DNA from: CALXOJ01 sp034120015
Lineage (GTDB): Bacteria; Spirochaetota; Spirochaetia; JAFGXN01
DNA: 64,000 nt
Reading direction: 5' to 3'
Assembly: GCA_034120015.1 (NCBI GenBank)
Contig: JAXEIF010000007.1
Coordinates: forward strand, 166,146 to 230,145
A model generated the notes under the pieces. It had not been told where the DNA came from, made no database searches, and saw only the letters and a program-made list of their open reading frames with translations. Every line of letters begins with the position of its first letter. Position 1 is the first letter of the stretch. Position numbers and translations under genes: made by a program. This document shows positions 34,074-43,401 of the stretch, in pieces.

Positions 34074-35702
34074 TTAAAATCCGCCGGGCGGCAGCGCAAT
34101 CGGATTGACATAATCATTGATTCGGGATATTTCCGCCCAGTCCGTTCTCAGATAATCCCGGTTCAGATTGAGAACATCGACATTGTCGGTCTCGCCGGTA
34201 TGATACGGAATATAGCATGTCAACCCGCTGTAACCGGCAGGCGACTGACCTCCCAAAATCGTATCCGTCGAACGCACATAATAGTGCCCGTCCAGATACG
34301 CCCGAACCGATGCTTCATCGACACCGCCGTTAAGCTGTTTGACAAAATCATAAAAATCGTAATAAAGTCCGACATTCCCTTCCTGCGGCTGATAATACAT
34401 TTTCACCTTTGAACGGATCGCCGATAAATCAATTTTTCCGGTCTCGCTTTTCTTTTTCAGAAAATCACCGAAAACACCGGCCAGATGCGACTCCTGAATA
34501 TCTTCCGGCAACGGTTTTTTCCAGGTCACGGAGATTTCCCGGCCGTTTCGGGCATTGCTTTCCACAATTTTATCGACAATTGTCTGTCCGTCTCCCAAAA
34601 CCAGAGCTTCCAAAAACTCCGTATCGTCATACGGATAGCTGCCGGGTTCAATGTCGGTAGACGGAGCAATAAAATTGGAAAAAGTATGCATTTCGACACT
34701 GCTCATCCGGCATGCATCAAAGACAGCGAGACTACTTATAGAAATGCGTGTCGTATCCAATTGGGTCATCGATGTCTCATCCGGTCCGATTGAACGCGTT
34801 GCCGATGGGGAAAGATTCAGGGGCAAATCCTCACTTGTCAGCCACTGCGGAAGCCATCCGTTTCCGTGACCCCAAAACACAACCATTTTGGGAGCACTAC
34901 TCTGCTTCCACCACGTTTCATCATTCCACACCTCCCAAAACTGATCCCAATTGCAGGAATCGACCTCCCCATACAGCTTTATAACGGGACTGACAATTTC
35001 CGGCGTTTCATCGTGACAAATTTTTAACAGAACAGCTTCGGAATAAGGCGTTCCCGCAGCCCCATCGAAATAAACGTAAATATCCCCCAATCCCCGGTAA
35101 GCTCTTTCCATTTTATTAATGTCCTCGACGGCATAAGAGTATAAATCGTTGTCGGCAATCATATAGATGAGAGCACATTTCTGCATTGTAAAGCCCCCCA
35201 CGGAGGAGAGGAAATCCCGATACGGCAATTCCGAAACATCCAGCCGCGGTTGAAGGCTCATTTCTTCATCGACCGTCAAAGTGAGACGGTAAACAGTTAG
35301 GCCGCTTTCCTCGTCAACGGAATACCGCCATCCGTTATTCACCAGTACAGAAATTAACGAACTGAAATAATAACCTGCAAAAGAGTCTCTGGGAGTCGCA
35401 AAAGGCTGTGCGACATAATCATCCCCAAGCAGGCCGCCCCAGAAGACCATATGTCCCAATTCGACTGTGTAAAAAATATCCTTTTCATCGGCAGAGCGGC
35501 TTAACCGCAGCATGCCCCCTTTTCGGAATTCCGCTTCCCCGCCTTCCGGAAGGATTTCCCAGCGGTCGTCATTGTACGAATAATAAATCGGCGTTTGAGC
35601 TTTAACCGTATACCTTAAATACGTTTTTTCCCCGATTCGGATACCGCAACCGCTCATGACAACTGCACAGAAAACCGCCGTCAATAAGAAACATTTTTTC
35701 AT
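34074..35702 (-). CDS. Clostripain-like cysteine protease lipoprotein (C11 family)
   Basis: 542 residues. The signal peptide ends in the lipobox VMSGC (Cys19). The catalytic domain shows ALIYMIADNDLYSYA, the catalytic His in VVFWGHGNGWLP (near 277) and the catalytic Cys in AVFDACRMSSVEM (near 330), all in the order of clostripain-type C11 proteases. It would cleave after basic residues in extracellular proteins and is probably lipid-anchored on the cell surface or in the periplasm. The N-terminal 150 residues are a beta-rich unknown domain. It follows the astacin-like gene by 19 bp on the same strand, so the two proteases are probably made together. A terminator lies behind it. Confidence 0.88.
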   Translation of the reverse strand: MKKCFLLTAVFCAVVMSGCGIRIGEKTYLRYTVKAQTPIYYSYNDDRWEILPEGGEAEFRKGGMLRLSRSADEKDIFYTVELGHMVFWGGLLGDDYVAQPFATPRDSFAGYYFSSLISVLVNNGWRYSVDEESGLTVYRLTLTVDEEMSLQPRLDVSELPYRDFLSSVGGFTMQKCALIYMIADNDLYSYAVEDINKMERAYRGLGDIYVYFDGAAGTPYSEAVLLKICHDETPEIVSPVIKLYGEVDSCNWDQFWEVWNDETWWKQSSAPKMVVFWGHGNGWLPQWLTSEDLPLNLSPSATRSIGPDETSMTQLDTTRISISSLAVFDACRMSSVEMHTFSNFIAPSTDIEPGSYPYDDTEFLEALVLGDGQTIVDKIVESNARNGREISVTWKKPLPEDIQESHLAGVFGDFLKKKSETGKIDLSAIRSKVKMYYQPQEGNVGLYYDFYDFVKQLNGGVDEASVRAYLDGHYYVRSTDTILGGQSPAGYSGLTCYIPYHTGETDNVDVLNLNRDYLRTDWAEISRINDYVNPIALPPGGF

Positions 35703-35721
35703 TGTTTTTCCTCCTTAAAAA

Positions 35722-38700
35722 TTAAAAAACAGGTTCGATATAAACGATACGGATAGGTGCACAGACATCCCACAAATTGGCTCCGGCTTTTAAGGCGTAC
35801 AGTTTCCTGTAAAAAAGATTCGGCCCGCTAAAACTTTTTTCTACCGATCCGTTATTCGGAATTCCGGCCTTATTGGCCAGAACAATTGTACCGTCTTCAA
35901 GCCAAAGTTCATTTTTATACATATACCCTTTTGCCTCTTCTTGCTTTAAAATACTAACCGTATATTTCGAATCCGGAGCTTTTAAATAAATAGTATTTCC
36001 GTAAACAGACAAATCTTTTCCCGTAATAGTTGTTCCACACTTTATGACCTCACTATCCACAGGGCTCAAATCAATCTCATATTTAAATTGATTTGAATAG
36101 AGAGGTTCAAAATCAAAAGTAAGATCGGTATTCTTGTCGAATTTGAATTCGTATATATTCGGATATATTGTGTTGTTTAAAAGAGTGTTGACAACAGGTT
36201 GAAACCCTGTAACAGCTTTAATCTGAATTCTGTACTTGCGATTTGTCTGAAAGGAAAATGAATTTGCTCTGTTATTCCACACTATTGTATCATTCACTTT
36301 CACGGCACCTCCCTGATTAACCTTGACTCGGCATTGATATATTTTATATTGTTCAAAATTCAAGCCGAAGAAGGATGAGATAAGATTATCGGAAAAATAA
36401 TAGTCAATACGAAAATAAAGCGGGACAAATTCTTTCTGTAAATCAATTTTCAACTCTTGTTTCATTTCTTCATAAATCTGTTTATCATAGCTGTAAAATA
36501 CTTTTTGATTTTCTTTCAGATCAAAGATAATTGAAAGCGGTTCTTCTGCCAGTGAAGCCAATACTTCTACCGGTGTTTCGCGGTTATAATACTTCCACAA
36601 CTCATGATCATCCAATAAAACCGTCCCCTCTTTCCCGGCTGTAACGGTAAGAGAATTCGGTACCGCAACCTCATCAAGACAGTGAATCTCCAAAGTATAT
36701 TGTTCCGTTCTGTTCAAAAACTTGGAAGCCACGGAAATAATCACTTTCCGGGACTCCCCTTTATTCAGAGAAAATGATAATGTCTTTTCGGATTCAAATG
36801 ACTGATTACCGACAGATACGGTCTGTCCTATTTTAGGTTCGATTGTAACTTCAATCGGGTAAGTATTATAAATATAATTCAAACAAAATTCTTTCGTTAA
36901 CAGCAATTCTTCGGAATCCCATTCCTCGATCATCTTCCCGGAAATTTGCGCACGTAGCGATTTAAGTCTCTGATCATCTTTTATGATATGAAAAATATAT
37001 TTTACCGATTTCCCCCCTTCTGCCTGCGAAGTGATTACGACACAATTATCCGCTTCTGTCAGTGGCACATTAAAAATAACATATTCCCCGCTATAATATT
37101 GAGAATAGGAAGAAGATGAAGAAATCGTTTGCCATTCGAAATTCTTAACAAATAAACTGATTTTTTCGGAGAGACCGGCATTGACATAATAAATTTGATC
37201 GTTATAAGAGTCGTTTTTGCCGAACCCGTTTTTATTATATTCTAAGCGAGCCCCGTCACTCTTAGTAGAGATCCCCGGCAACTCCAAAAACCCTTTTTCT
37301 GCCAGCTTGATTCTGTTTTGAGTATTCCCCGCTTTAAGTATTAAATCATCACTTGGTGAAAGCCAAATATCTTCTTTCAAGGATACCAATTTTGCGAAAG
37401 CCGCATCTGAATAAATATCCAAATTAGTTCCGGTTTGATCCTTAATAAAAATACGGTCAACAATCGGCACCGACGGACGATAATGATTGGCGGAATTATT
37501 CGGATTATACAGTCGGGAAATAAAAATTTTATCTGTTTCGGACAAATATCCCGAATTGGCAGCCTTATTGCCGTTAACATCATAAATAATGGATTCATCT
37601 TCGATTTCCAAGTAATGCATAATCGAATTAATATCGTAACCCGATGTCTGGTTTCCCGGTAAACGTGTCCACTGAACAGAAGACTCGGTAAAAAGCAAAT
37701 GATTGACACTGTCCCACCGCTGCTGTTCGTGCATCAGCCCTAAATTATGGCCGATTTCGTGCAAAATAGTACGATTGTCGGTCGTATTATTGTTGTACAA
37801 ATAAATAAACTGCCACGGTAATTTTCCCGGAAACCCCGATAATCCTGAGTAATCTTTCGTAGTCGTTTCTTTGCTGACCATACTCAGATAATAACAGCCG
37901 ATATGCCATAAACGATATTGATGCGAATCTGCTTCAATTTCGAATTCGGATTTTATCTCATTTGTCGTAAATGTCCGATTATAAATAACCCCCATCCATT
38001 CTGCCAATTGAGATCGAAAAGATTCTTTTTCCGTTTCCGTAAAATGGTCTTTTTTGAAAGCGTAGCGATATCCCGTATCCCAAATCGGAGACACATCACT
38101 GCGATAACCTTTTGTATTTACATCTGCATTTTGAGGAATTCCGCACAACAATTTAATGACTGAGGCGGCACCGAAATTGAGTTTACTGACAGCATTCTCC
38201 TCAAAGTACAGGTAATTTTCATCTTCGCTAGCGCCGGGAATTCCGTTCAGCTGCAGCATATTCTGAAGCGGTTTCGGTTGTAAGATCAAAAAACGAGCGT
38301 AAATTTGATCAAATTCACGACATACCGTATCCTCCAGAGAGCTATCCAAAGTGATTTCACATTCTCCGAAACGGGTAATGTTTGCCAGCAGTTCCTCCTT
38401 GGACATCAATTGCTTTCCGTCCAAAACAACCCGGGCTTCGTACGGCAGATAGTCGCCGATTAAAGAGGCGTACTCGTATCGGGCTCGTTCGCTTGCGCGA
38501 CGACTTTCCTCCAAAACCGCATCGATATCCTGCCCCAACTTCGTGAAGGCGGATGACGGCTGAAGGTACCACTCCTGATCTTCGGCATAAGATAAACTGA
38601 AATCGGATGAAAGGCAGCATGTTATCGACGGATTCCGGTTGGTCAGACGAATGCGGTAAGATCCGATATACCGGCTGCCGTAAACCGTAATCCGGTAAAG

Positions 38701-38976
38701 TCCGGGCTGACAGTCATCAATCCTGAAATGGTGACCGTTTTCCATATTCTCACGAGCCGCCACAGACGGTTCAAACTCATCCGGAGTTATATTTTCGACC
38801 TCTTTCCAGTGATTAGATCCCTGATTCTGCAGATTGGCAATCTCGACTTTTTGCAGAGTCTCTCCGCTTTGATTGATGAAATAAATATACCGGGCAGACC
38901 GGCTTATCTGACATCCGGAAAAAAGAATGAAAATAATCAAAAAACATGAAAAAAATGAAAAATGTGAAAATTTCAT
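35722..38976 (-). CDS. Astacin-like zinc metalloprotease lipoprotein
   Basis: 1084 residues from an ATG with GGAGGAGG upstream. The lipobox LFSGC ends the signal peptide (Cys about 24). The protease domain is near residues 290-490: HEIGHNLGLMHEQ gives the zinc ligands HExxHxxGxxH plus Glu of astacin/metzincin enzymes, and the Met-turn is SIMHY. About 600 residues follow as beta-rich repeats with cadherin-like or Ig-like character (VFNVPLTEADN, then YTLEIHCLDE and YTVSILKQE). The DNA is clearly more AT-rich than the mnmE gene beside it, so the gene may have been acquired. It is likely a large surface or periplasmic protease acting on host or mucosal proteins, paired with the clostripain-like gene. 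Confidence 0.85.
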   Translation of the reverse strand: MKFSHFSFFSCFLIIFILFSGCQISRSARYIYFINQSGETLQKVEIANLQNQGSNHWKEVENITPDEFEPSVAARENMENGHHFRIDDCQPGLYRITVYGSRYIGSYRIRLTNRNPSITCCLSSDFSLSYAEDQEWYLQPSSAFTKLGQDIDAVLEESRRASERARYEYASLIGDYLPYEARVVLDGKQLMSKEELLANITRFGECEITLDSSLEDTVCREFDQIYARFLILQPKPLQNMLQLNGIPGASEDENYLYFEENAVSKLNFGAASVIKLLCGIPQNADVNTKGYRSDVSPIWDTGYRYAFKKDHFTETEKESFRSQLAEWMGVIYNRTFTTNEIKSEFEIEADSHQYRLWHIGCYYLSMVSKETTTKDYSGLSGFPGKLPWQFIYLYNNNTTDNRTILHEIGHNLGLMHEQQRWDSVNHLLFTESSVQWTRLPGNQTSGYDINSIMHYLEIEDESIIYDVNGNKAANSGYLSETDKIFISRLYNPNNSANHYRPSVPIVDRIFIKDQTGTNLDIYSDAAFAKLVSLKEDIWLSPSDDLILKAGNTQNRIKLAEKGFLELPGISTKSDGARLEYNKNGFGKNDSYNDQIYYVNAGLSEKISLFVKNFEWQTISSSSSYSQYYSGEYVIFNVPLTEADNCVVITSQAEGGKSVKYIFHIIKDDQRLKSLRAQISGKMIEEWDSEELLLTKEFCLNYIYNTYPIEVTIEPKIGQTVSVGNQSFESEKTLSFSLNKGESRKVIISVASKFLNRTEQYTLEIHCLDEVAVPNSLTVTAGKEGTVLLDDHELWKYYNRETPVEVLASLAEEPLSIIFDLKENQKVFYSYDKQIYEEMKQELKIDLQKEFVPLYFRIDYYFSDNLISSFFGLNFEQYKIYQCRVKVNQGGAVKVNDTIVWNNRANSFSFQTNRKYRIQIKAVTGFQPVVNTLLNNTIYPNIYEFKFDKNTDLTFDFEPLYSNQFKYEIDLSPVDSEVIKCGTTITGKDLSVYGNTIYLKAPDSKYTVSILKQEEAKGYMYKNELWLEDGTIVLANKAGIPNNGSVEKSFSGPNLFYRKLYALKAGANLWDVCAPIRIVYIEPVF

Positions 38977-38995
38977 CGCCTCCTCCTGTGGTAAA

Positions 38996-39023
38996 ATTGT
39001 AACACAGAATTCCGAAAACACAA
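38996..39023 (-). promoter_or_regulatory. Possible promoter of the protease operon
   Basis: On the minus strand TTGTGT (39023-39018), 16-bp spacer, TACAAT (39001-38996), about 20 bp before the ATG. Moderate match. Confidence 0.4.
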
Positions 39024-39095
39024 GAGCAGAAAATGAAAAAATCAAACAAATTTTGAAAATATCGCAAAGAAACAGGTCAATTTAAACCCGTTATT

Positions 39096-40451
39096 TCATT
39101 TTCCCACGCAGAAACGGGAAAAGACGGCATCGAGAATATCGGGCGAGGCGGTTTCGCCGGTCAGTTCGCCGACGGCATCGAGCGCTTCTTTGAGTTCGAT
39201 GGCAATGCCGTCGAGGACACTGCCGCCGTTGTCGGCCAGCGCCGCTTCGACCGCGGCGGCCGCTCTCTCCAAAAGCTGCCGCTGCCGTTCGCTGACGGCC
39301 GCCGTCTGCGCACCGTCGCTGCCGCCCGCACTCTGCCGCAGCCGTTCGGCAACTGCGGTAATCAGCTGCGGCACGCCTTCGCCCGTCAGCGCACTCACGG
39401 CGCAGCCGGTTCCGGCGGGGGCCGGCTTCAAATCGGTTTTGTTCCATATTTTGAGATACGGTACCGTCAGCTGCGCCATCCGCTGCCGGTCCTCTTCGGT
39501 TTCGCCGTCGGCCGCATTCAGCACGTACAGCACCAGGTCGCAGGCGTCGAGCACTTTCCGTGTGCGTTCGATTCCCTCGCTTTCGACCGCGTCGCCCGTC
39601 AGCCGCAGGCCGGCGGTGTCGTAAAGCACCGCGGGAATGCCGTCGACCGAAACGTTTTCTTCCAGATAATCGCGGGTGGTGCCGTGAACATCGGAGACAA
39701 TCGAACGGTTCTCTTTCAATAGCCGGTTAAAAAGCGACGATTTTCCCGAATTGGTCCGGCCGGCCAGCGCGATGCGGACCCCTTCCCTCATCATCCGGCT
39801 CATCCGGTACGAATCAACCAGCCGGCGCAGCCGCCGCAGCGCATCGCGCAAATCGTCAACCGGGACTTCCACTTTGTCGTCGAGGTCGTCTTCGGCATAG
39901 TCGAGCTGCACTTCGACCGCCGCCGAGGCACGGATCAGCATCAGGCGGATTTCGTCCAGTTCTTCGGAAATGTGGCCCCCGAGGGCATAAAGCGAAGAAA
40001 GGTGTCCCGTTTTGGTTTTCGAATCGATAAGAGCTGCGACCGCTTCCGCCTGCGTCAGGTCCAGTTTGCCGGCGATGAAGGCGCGCATGGTAAACTCGCC
40101 CGGGCCGGCATCGCGGAACCCGGCCGCCCGCAGCGCCGCCAGAACGGCGTCGATGCCGGGTAAACTGCCGTGGCAGCTGATTTCGACACAGTCGCCGCCG
40201 GTGTAGCTGTGCGGCGCGCGGGAGACGGAAACCACGACTTCATCGACCGGCTCCCCGGTTTGCGGGTCGATGATTTTGCCGTAAAGGAAGGTACCGCCGG
40301 CGGCGGCCGTCAACGCTTTCGGCCGCGAAAAACAGCGGGCCGCTTTTTCGATGCAGCGGGCGCCCGCGGTGCGGATCACCGCAATCGCACTGCGGACATA
40401 AGGCGTCGCCAATGCCGCAATATCGTCATCCGTATCGTATTCCCATTTCAT
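39096..40451 (-). CDS. mnmE: tRNA modification GTPase MnmE
   Basis: 451 residues. The N-terminal THF-binding domain contains VRSAIAVIRTAG and GGDCVEISCHG. The helical domain encloses a Ras-like G domain (residues about 215-370: AGRTNSGKSSLFN, then DVHGTTRDYLEE, DTAGLR and WNKTDLKP). The C-terminus ends FCVGK, with the conserved Cys of the CxGK motif. With MnmG it makes the cmnm5 modification at wobble U34. The DNA is markedly GC-rich compared with the protease genes that follow. It lies 49 bp after the nucleoside kinase gene on the same strand. Confidence 0.96.
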   Translation of the reverse strand: MKWEYDTDDDIAALATPYVRSAIAVIRTAGARCIEKAARCFSRPKALTAAAGGTFLYGKIIDPQTGEPVDEVVVSVSRAPHSYTGGDCVEISCHGSLPGIDAVLAALRAAGFRDAGPGEFTMRAFIAGKLDLTQAEAVAALIDSKTKTGHLSSLYALGGHISEELDEIRLMLIRASAAVEVQLDYAEDDLDDKVEVPVDDLRDALRRLRRLVDSYRMSRMMREGVRIALAGRTNSGKSSLFNRLLKENRSIVSDVHGTTRDYLEENVSVDGIPAVLYDTAGLRLTGDAVESEGIERTRKVLDACDLVLYVLNAADGETEEDRQRMAQLTVPYLKIWNKTDLKPAPAGTGCAVSALTGEGVPQLITAVAERLRQSAGGSDGAQTAAVSERQRQLLERAAAAVEAALADNGGSVLDGIAIELKEALDAVGELTGETASPDILDAVFSRFCVGK

Positions 40452-40500
40452 GCGGTTATTTTATCAGAAAAAGCGAATCGGGAAAAGTATCGCGGCAGAC

Positions 40501-42147
40501 TTAATAGGAAAATCCGCTGTTGCCGATGAACTCTCTCAAAAGCGAATACGGCGGCACATCCTGTTCGGGAATGGAAAGAAAAAGCGAAAGCAGTTTCAGC
40601 AGGTGCGAAGCCGCGGCAAAATGGGGGCTGTCGGGTCGGATCGACCGCAGCAGCGGTTCGGCATAGACTTTCAGCACCGAAATTTCGTAGTCGAGCGAGG
40701 AATTGAAGGCGATATCGGCTTCGTTTTGGAACGGAAAAATATATTTGCGTTCGCCGTCGATCACTTTCGGCCACATTTCGAAGGTCCGTTCGGCCGGGGT
40801 GTTGCGGTATTTGGCATCCCGAACGAGACGGCGCAGCAGCCGGTTGTCGGTTGTCGCAATCCGGTTGCCGCTGTCAATGCGGATCTGCGTTAAAGCCGAA
40901 AGGTAAACCCGAAAAACGCGGTCGGCCGCCGTTTTCGGCAGCAGTTCCGGATTTAAACCGTGAATTCCTTCAATCACAACAATCGAATCGGGACGCGGCT
41001 CAATCGGCGTTCCCGGCCGCCGTTTTCCCGAAACAAAGTCGAAAACCGGAGGCGTCACCGTTTTCCCGTCAAAAAAATCGGAGAGCTGGCGGCGGATCAG
41101 CGGCACATCAATCGATTCCAGACATTCGAAATTGTAATCACCGTTTTCGTCACGCGGAATCTCCTCTCTGTTGCGGTAATAATTGTCCAAAGAAAGCGGG
41201 ATCGGATGATACCCCAGCACTTCCAGCTGCGTGCAGAGCCGCTTGAGAGTCGTTGTTTTGCCGGACGACGAGGGCCCTGCCAGCAGCACGGCTCTCACTT
41301 CGTCCCCGCGGGCGGCTATGTAAGAAGCGGTCTCCGCCAATGCATTTTCCTGAAGCGTTTCGTTGATACGGATAAAATCGGCGACACGGTTTTGTCGGAT
41401 GCATTCGTTTAAATCGCCGACCGTTTTGACCCCGGAGATTTCGCCCCAGCGGCTCCCCTTTTCGTAAACGCGCACCAGGGTATGATTCATCCGGAACGGC
41501 GACGGTGTCCCGGTTTCGGAATCGACGGTAAAACGGACGACACAGCCGTTTTCCTCGAAAACGGTTTCGCACGGCGGCAGCAGCGACAAATCGGTGGTCA
41601 GAAAATGAAACGAATAGCGGTAAATGCCGTTCCGTTCGTAAAGACGGATTTCGTCGGACGGAATAAACTCAAGCAGTTTAAAAGTCGATTCGGGGATACC
41701 TCCTTTCGCATGCAGTTCTTTGACTTCGGCATACGAAAGCAGATGCTCGCGGATTGTTTCTCCCGACTGACGAAGGTCGTTAAGCGCCCGGCAGAGCCGT
41801 TCCGCCCTGTCTTCGTTCCAACCGCTGCCGCCGACACCGTAAGCGTAGCCGAGCGTCACCGAACGGCGGATTTCAAACGGGTTATCGGGAAAAAGTTCGG
41901 CGGTGACCGCCGCCGTCAGGAAATTGAGAGTCCGGCGAAAAACGGCCGCGGCCTCGGGCGAATCGGACGCCACCGTTTCCAGGCAGCAGCTGCGGTTCAG
42001 CACCGCCGATAAAGGCGCCGGTACGCCGTTGATTTTGACCGCGGCAAAACGGACACCGCTGTCCGTATGTTCTTTCAGAAATGATGCGGCAGTGAGAAAA
42101 TACGGGAATTCGTAACGGCTGTTTTCGAATGTAACCGTCAATTTCAT
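40501..42147 (-). CDS. Nucleoside (uridine-type) kinase with N-terminal TGS and ThrRS-like domains
   Basis: 548 residues. The first 60 residues resemble a TGS domain and residues 65-200 the second domain of threonyl-tRNA synthetase. Residues 285-548 are a uridine kinase/phosphoribulokinase-type P-loop kinase (P-loop AGPSSSGKTTT at about 290; DNYYRNREEIPRDENGDYN; FVSGKRRPG; VVIEGIHGLNP). This architecture is known from treponemes and Clostridia, where it is annotated as a nucleoside kinase. It phosphorylates nucleosides in salvage. The start is 5 bp after the degenerate HD-GYP gene, with only a weak AGCGG site, so translation may be coupled. Confidence 0.88.
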   Translation of the reverse strand: MKLTVTFENSRYEFPYFLTAASFLKEHTDSGVRFAAVKINGVPAPLSAVLNRSCCLETVASDSPEAAAVFRRTLNFLTAAVTAELFPDNPFEIRRSVTLGYAYGVGGSGWNEDRAERLCRALNDLRQSGETIREHLLSYAEVKELHAKGGIPESTFKLLEFIPSDEIRLYERNGIYRYSFHFLTTDLSLLPPCETVFEENGCVVRFTVDSETGTPSPFRMNHTLVRVYEKGSRWGEISGVKTVGDLNECIRQNRVADFIRINETLQENALAETASYIAARGDEVRAVLLAGPSSSGKTTTLKRLCTQLEVLGYHPIPLSLDNYYRNREEIPRDENGDYNFECLESIDVPLIRRQLSDFFDGKTVTPPVFDFVSGKRRPGTPIEPRPDSIVVIEGIHGLNPELLPKTAADRVFRVYLSALTQIRIDSGNRIATTDNRLLRRLVRDAKYRNTPAERTFEMWPKVIDGERKYIFPFQNEADIAFNSSLDYEISVLKVYAEPLLRSIRPDSPHFAAASHLLKLLSLFLSIPEQDVPPYSLLREFIGNSGFSY

Positions 42148-42151
42148 CCGC

Positions 42152-43303
42152 TCAACGTTTATGGAACAAATTTTTCACGTTCAGGATTTCATCATCCGTC
42201 AGTGTACGGACAATGCGGAATTCACTGCTGCGGGTATCGACAATCCGTTCGTTCATCATCGGTTTCATTGTCGAATCGGTTAAAAGTTTAACAGCCGGTG
42301 CTTTGGGATCGTTCGGATTGGTTTTTATCACAATTCCCGTCGAATGATTCTGCATCAGAACCATCGTTCCTACGGGATAAAGAGACAATAACATCACCAG
42401 ACTCCGGCAAAGATTCGGATCGTAATTTTTCTTGGCATTCTGAAGAATTTCGATGACACCGCACGATTCTTTTTTGCAGTCATGTTTATACGGACGGGAT
42501 GCGGTCATGGCACAGTAAGAGGTCGAAATATTCAGAATACGGCCGAAAAGACAGATGTTTTCTCCGGCCAGCTGCTGCGGATAACCGTTGCCGTCGTACG
42601 ATTCCTGATGTTCGAGCACGCCCTGAACAACTTCGTTGCTGAATCCGTTCGATTTCAAAAGCCGTGCTCCCAGAACCGGATAGTAACGCACCAGTTCCAA
42701 CTCTTTCGGTTGCAGCGCCTCTTTTTTCAGATAAATTTCTTTCGGTATTTTAATCATTCCGATTTTGTGCAGCAGCGCTGCCGAAATCAGTTCAAGCTGC
42801 CGGTACAGGGGAATTTTCAGGGTTTCGCTGACGGCAAAGGCAAGAACCGCCGTGCGGACAGACTGAACAATCAGATAATCGTTCTGCCGGCCGCCGTCCG
42901 TTACGGAAAGATAACCCGGTAAATTCTCATTAACGGTACTGCGGAACAATTTTGCAAATTCGAAAAATGCATTGCAGTCGATTTTTTCCGTATTGCGGCA
43001 GATATCGTATATGCGGGCAAGTGTATTTTCGAACTGCAGCAGTTTTTCCGACTCAATTGTCACCGCACTTTTTCCGGAAGGCTGCGAAACGGTATCTACA
43101 AGAGGATTCATTTTTAAACTCGGAATCGATTCCGAAGGCAGGCCGTTTGTTTCAACCTCTTTAAAATGCCACTCCCGAAGGCGCTTCAGCAGATCCGCTG
43201 TCACGGGAAGATTCGGATACAAAATAATATAACGACCGTCCAGAAAAACGGGCGATGTGTAATATGTATTGAGACGCATCTGACTGACCGGAACTTTTGT
43301 CAT
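42152..43303 (-). CDS. Degenerate HD-GYP-domain protein
   Basis: 383 residues from an ATG with GAGG upstream. The C-terminal 200 residues align by pattern with HD-GYP domains (ALLHKIGMIKIPKEI, VRYYPVLGARLL, LEHQESYDGNGYPQQLAG, RPYK). But the metal-binding residues are changed: HD is HK, the following Lys is Met, the KxHP His is Tyr, and AxADVYDA is NISTSYCA. It therefore cannot be a normal c-di-GMP phosphodiesterase and is more likely a binding or scaffold protein. The first 110 residues include an unrelated N-terminal module (PVSQMRLNTYYTSPVF). It is the first gene of an operon with the nucleoside kinase and mnmE. Confidence 0.75.
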   Translation of the reverse strand: MTKVPVSQMRLNTYYTSPVFLDGRYIILYPNLPVTADLLKRLREWHFKEVETNGLPSESIPSLKMNPLVDTVSQPSGKSAVTIESEKLLQFENTLARIYDICRNTEKIDCNAFFEFAKLFRSTVNENLPGYLSVTDGGRQNDYLIVQSVRTAVLAFAVSETLKIPLYRQLELISAALLHKIGMIKIPKEIYLKKEALQPKELELVRYYPVLGARLLKSNGFSNEVVQGVLEHQESYDGNGYPQQLAGENICLFGRILNISTSYCAMTASRPYKHDCKKESCGVIEILQNAKKNYDPNLCRSLVMLLSLYPVGTMVLMQNHSTGIVIKTNPNDPKAPAVKLLTDSTMKPMMNERIVDTRSSEFRIVRTLTDDEILNVKNLFHKR

Positions 43304-43345
43304 ACAAACCTCTTGTTTACTCTGAAGACTCAATTCTATATCGGC

Positions 43346-43374
43346 TTGTTTTTTATTTAATTTAAGTGTATAAT
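43346..43374 (+). promoter_or_regulatory. Promoter of gltX
   Basis: TTGTTT (43346-43351), 17-bp spacer, TATAAT (43369-43374). The predicted start lies about 20 bp before the ATG at 43402, with GAGGAG at 43389. Confidence 0.6.
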
Positions 43375-43401
43375 CGCTAAAAAAGAATGAGGAGTCTCAA
43401 A

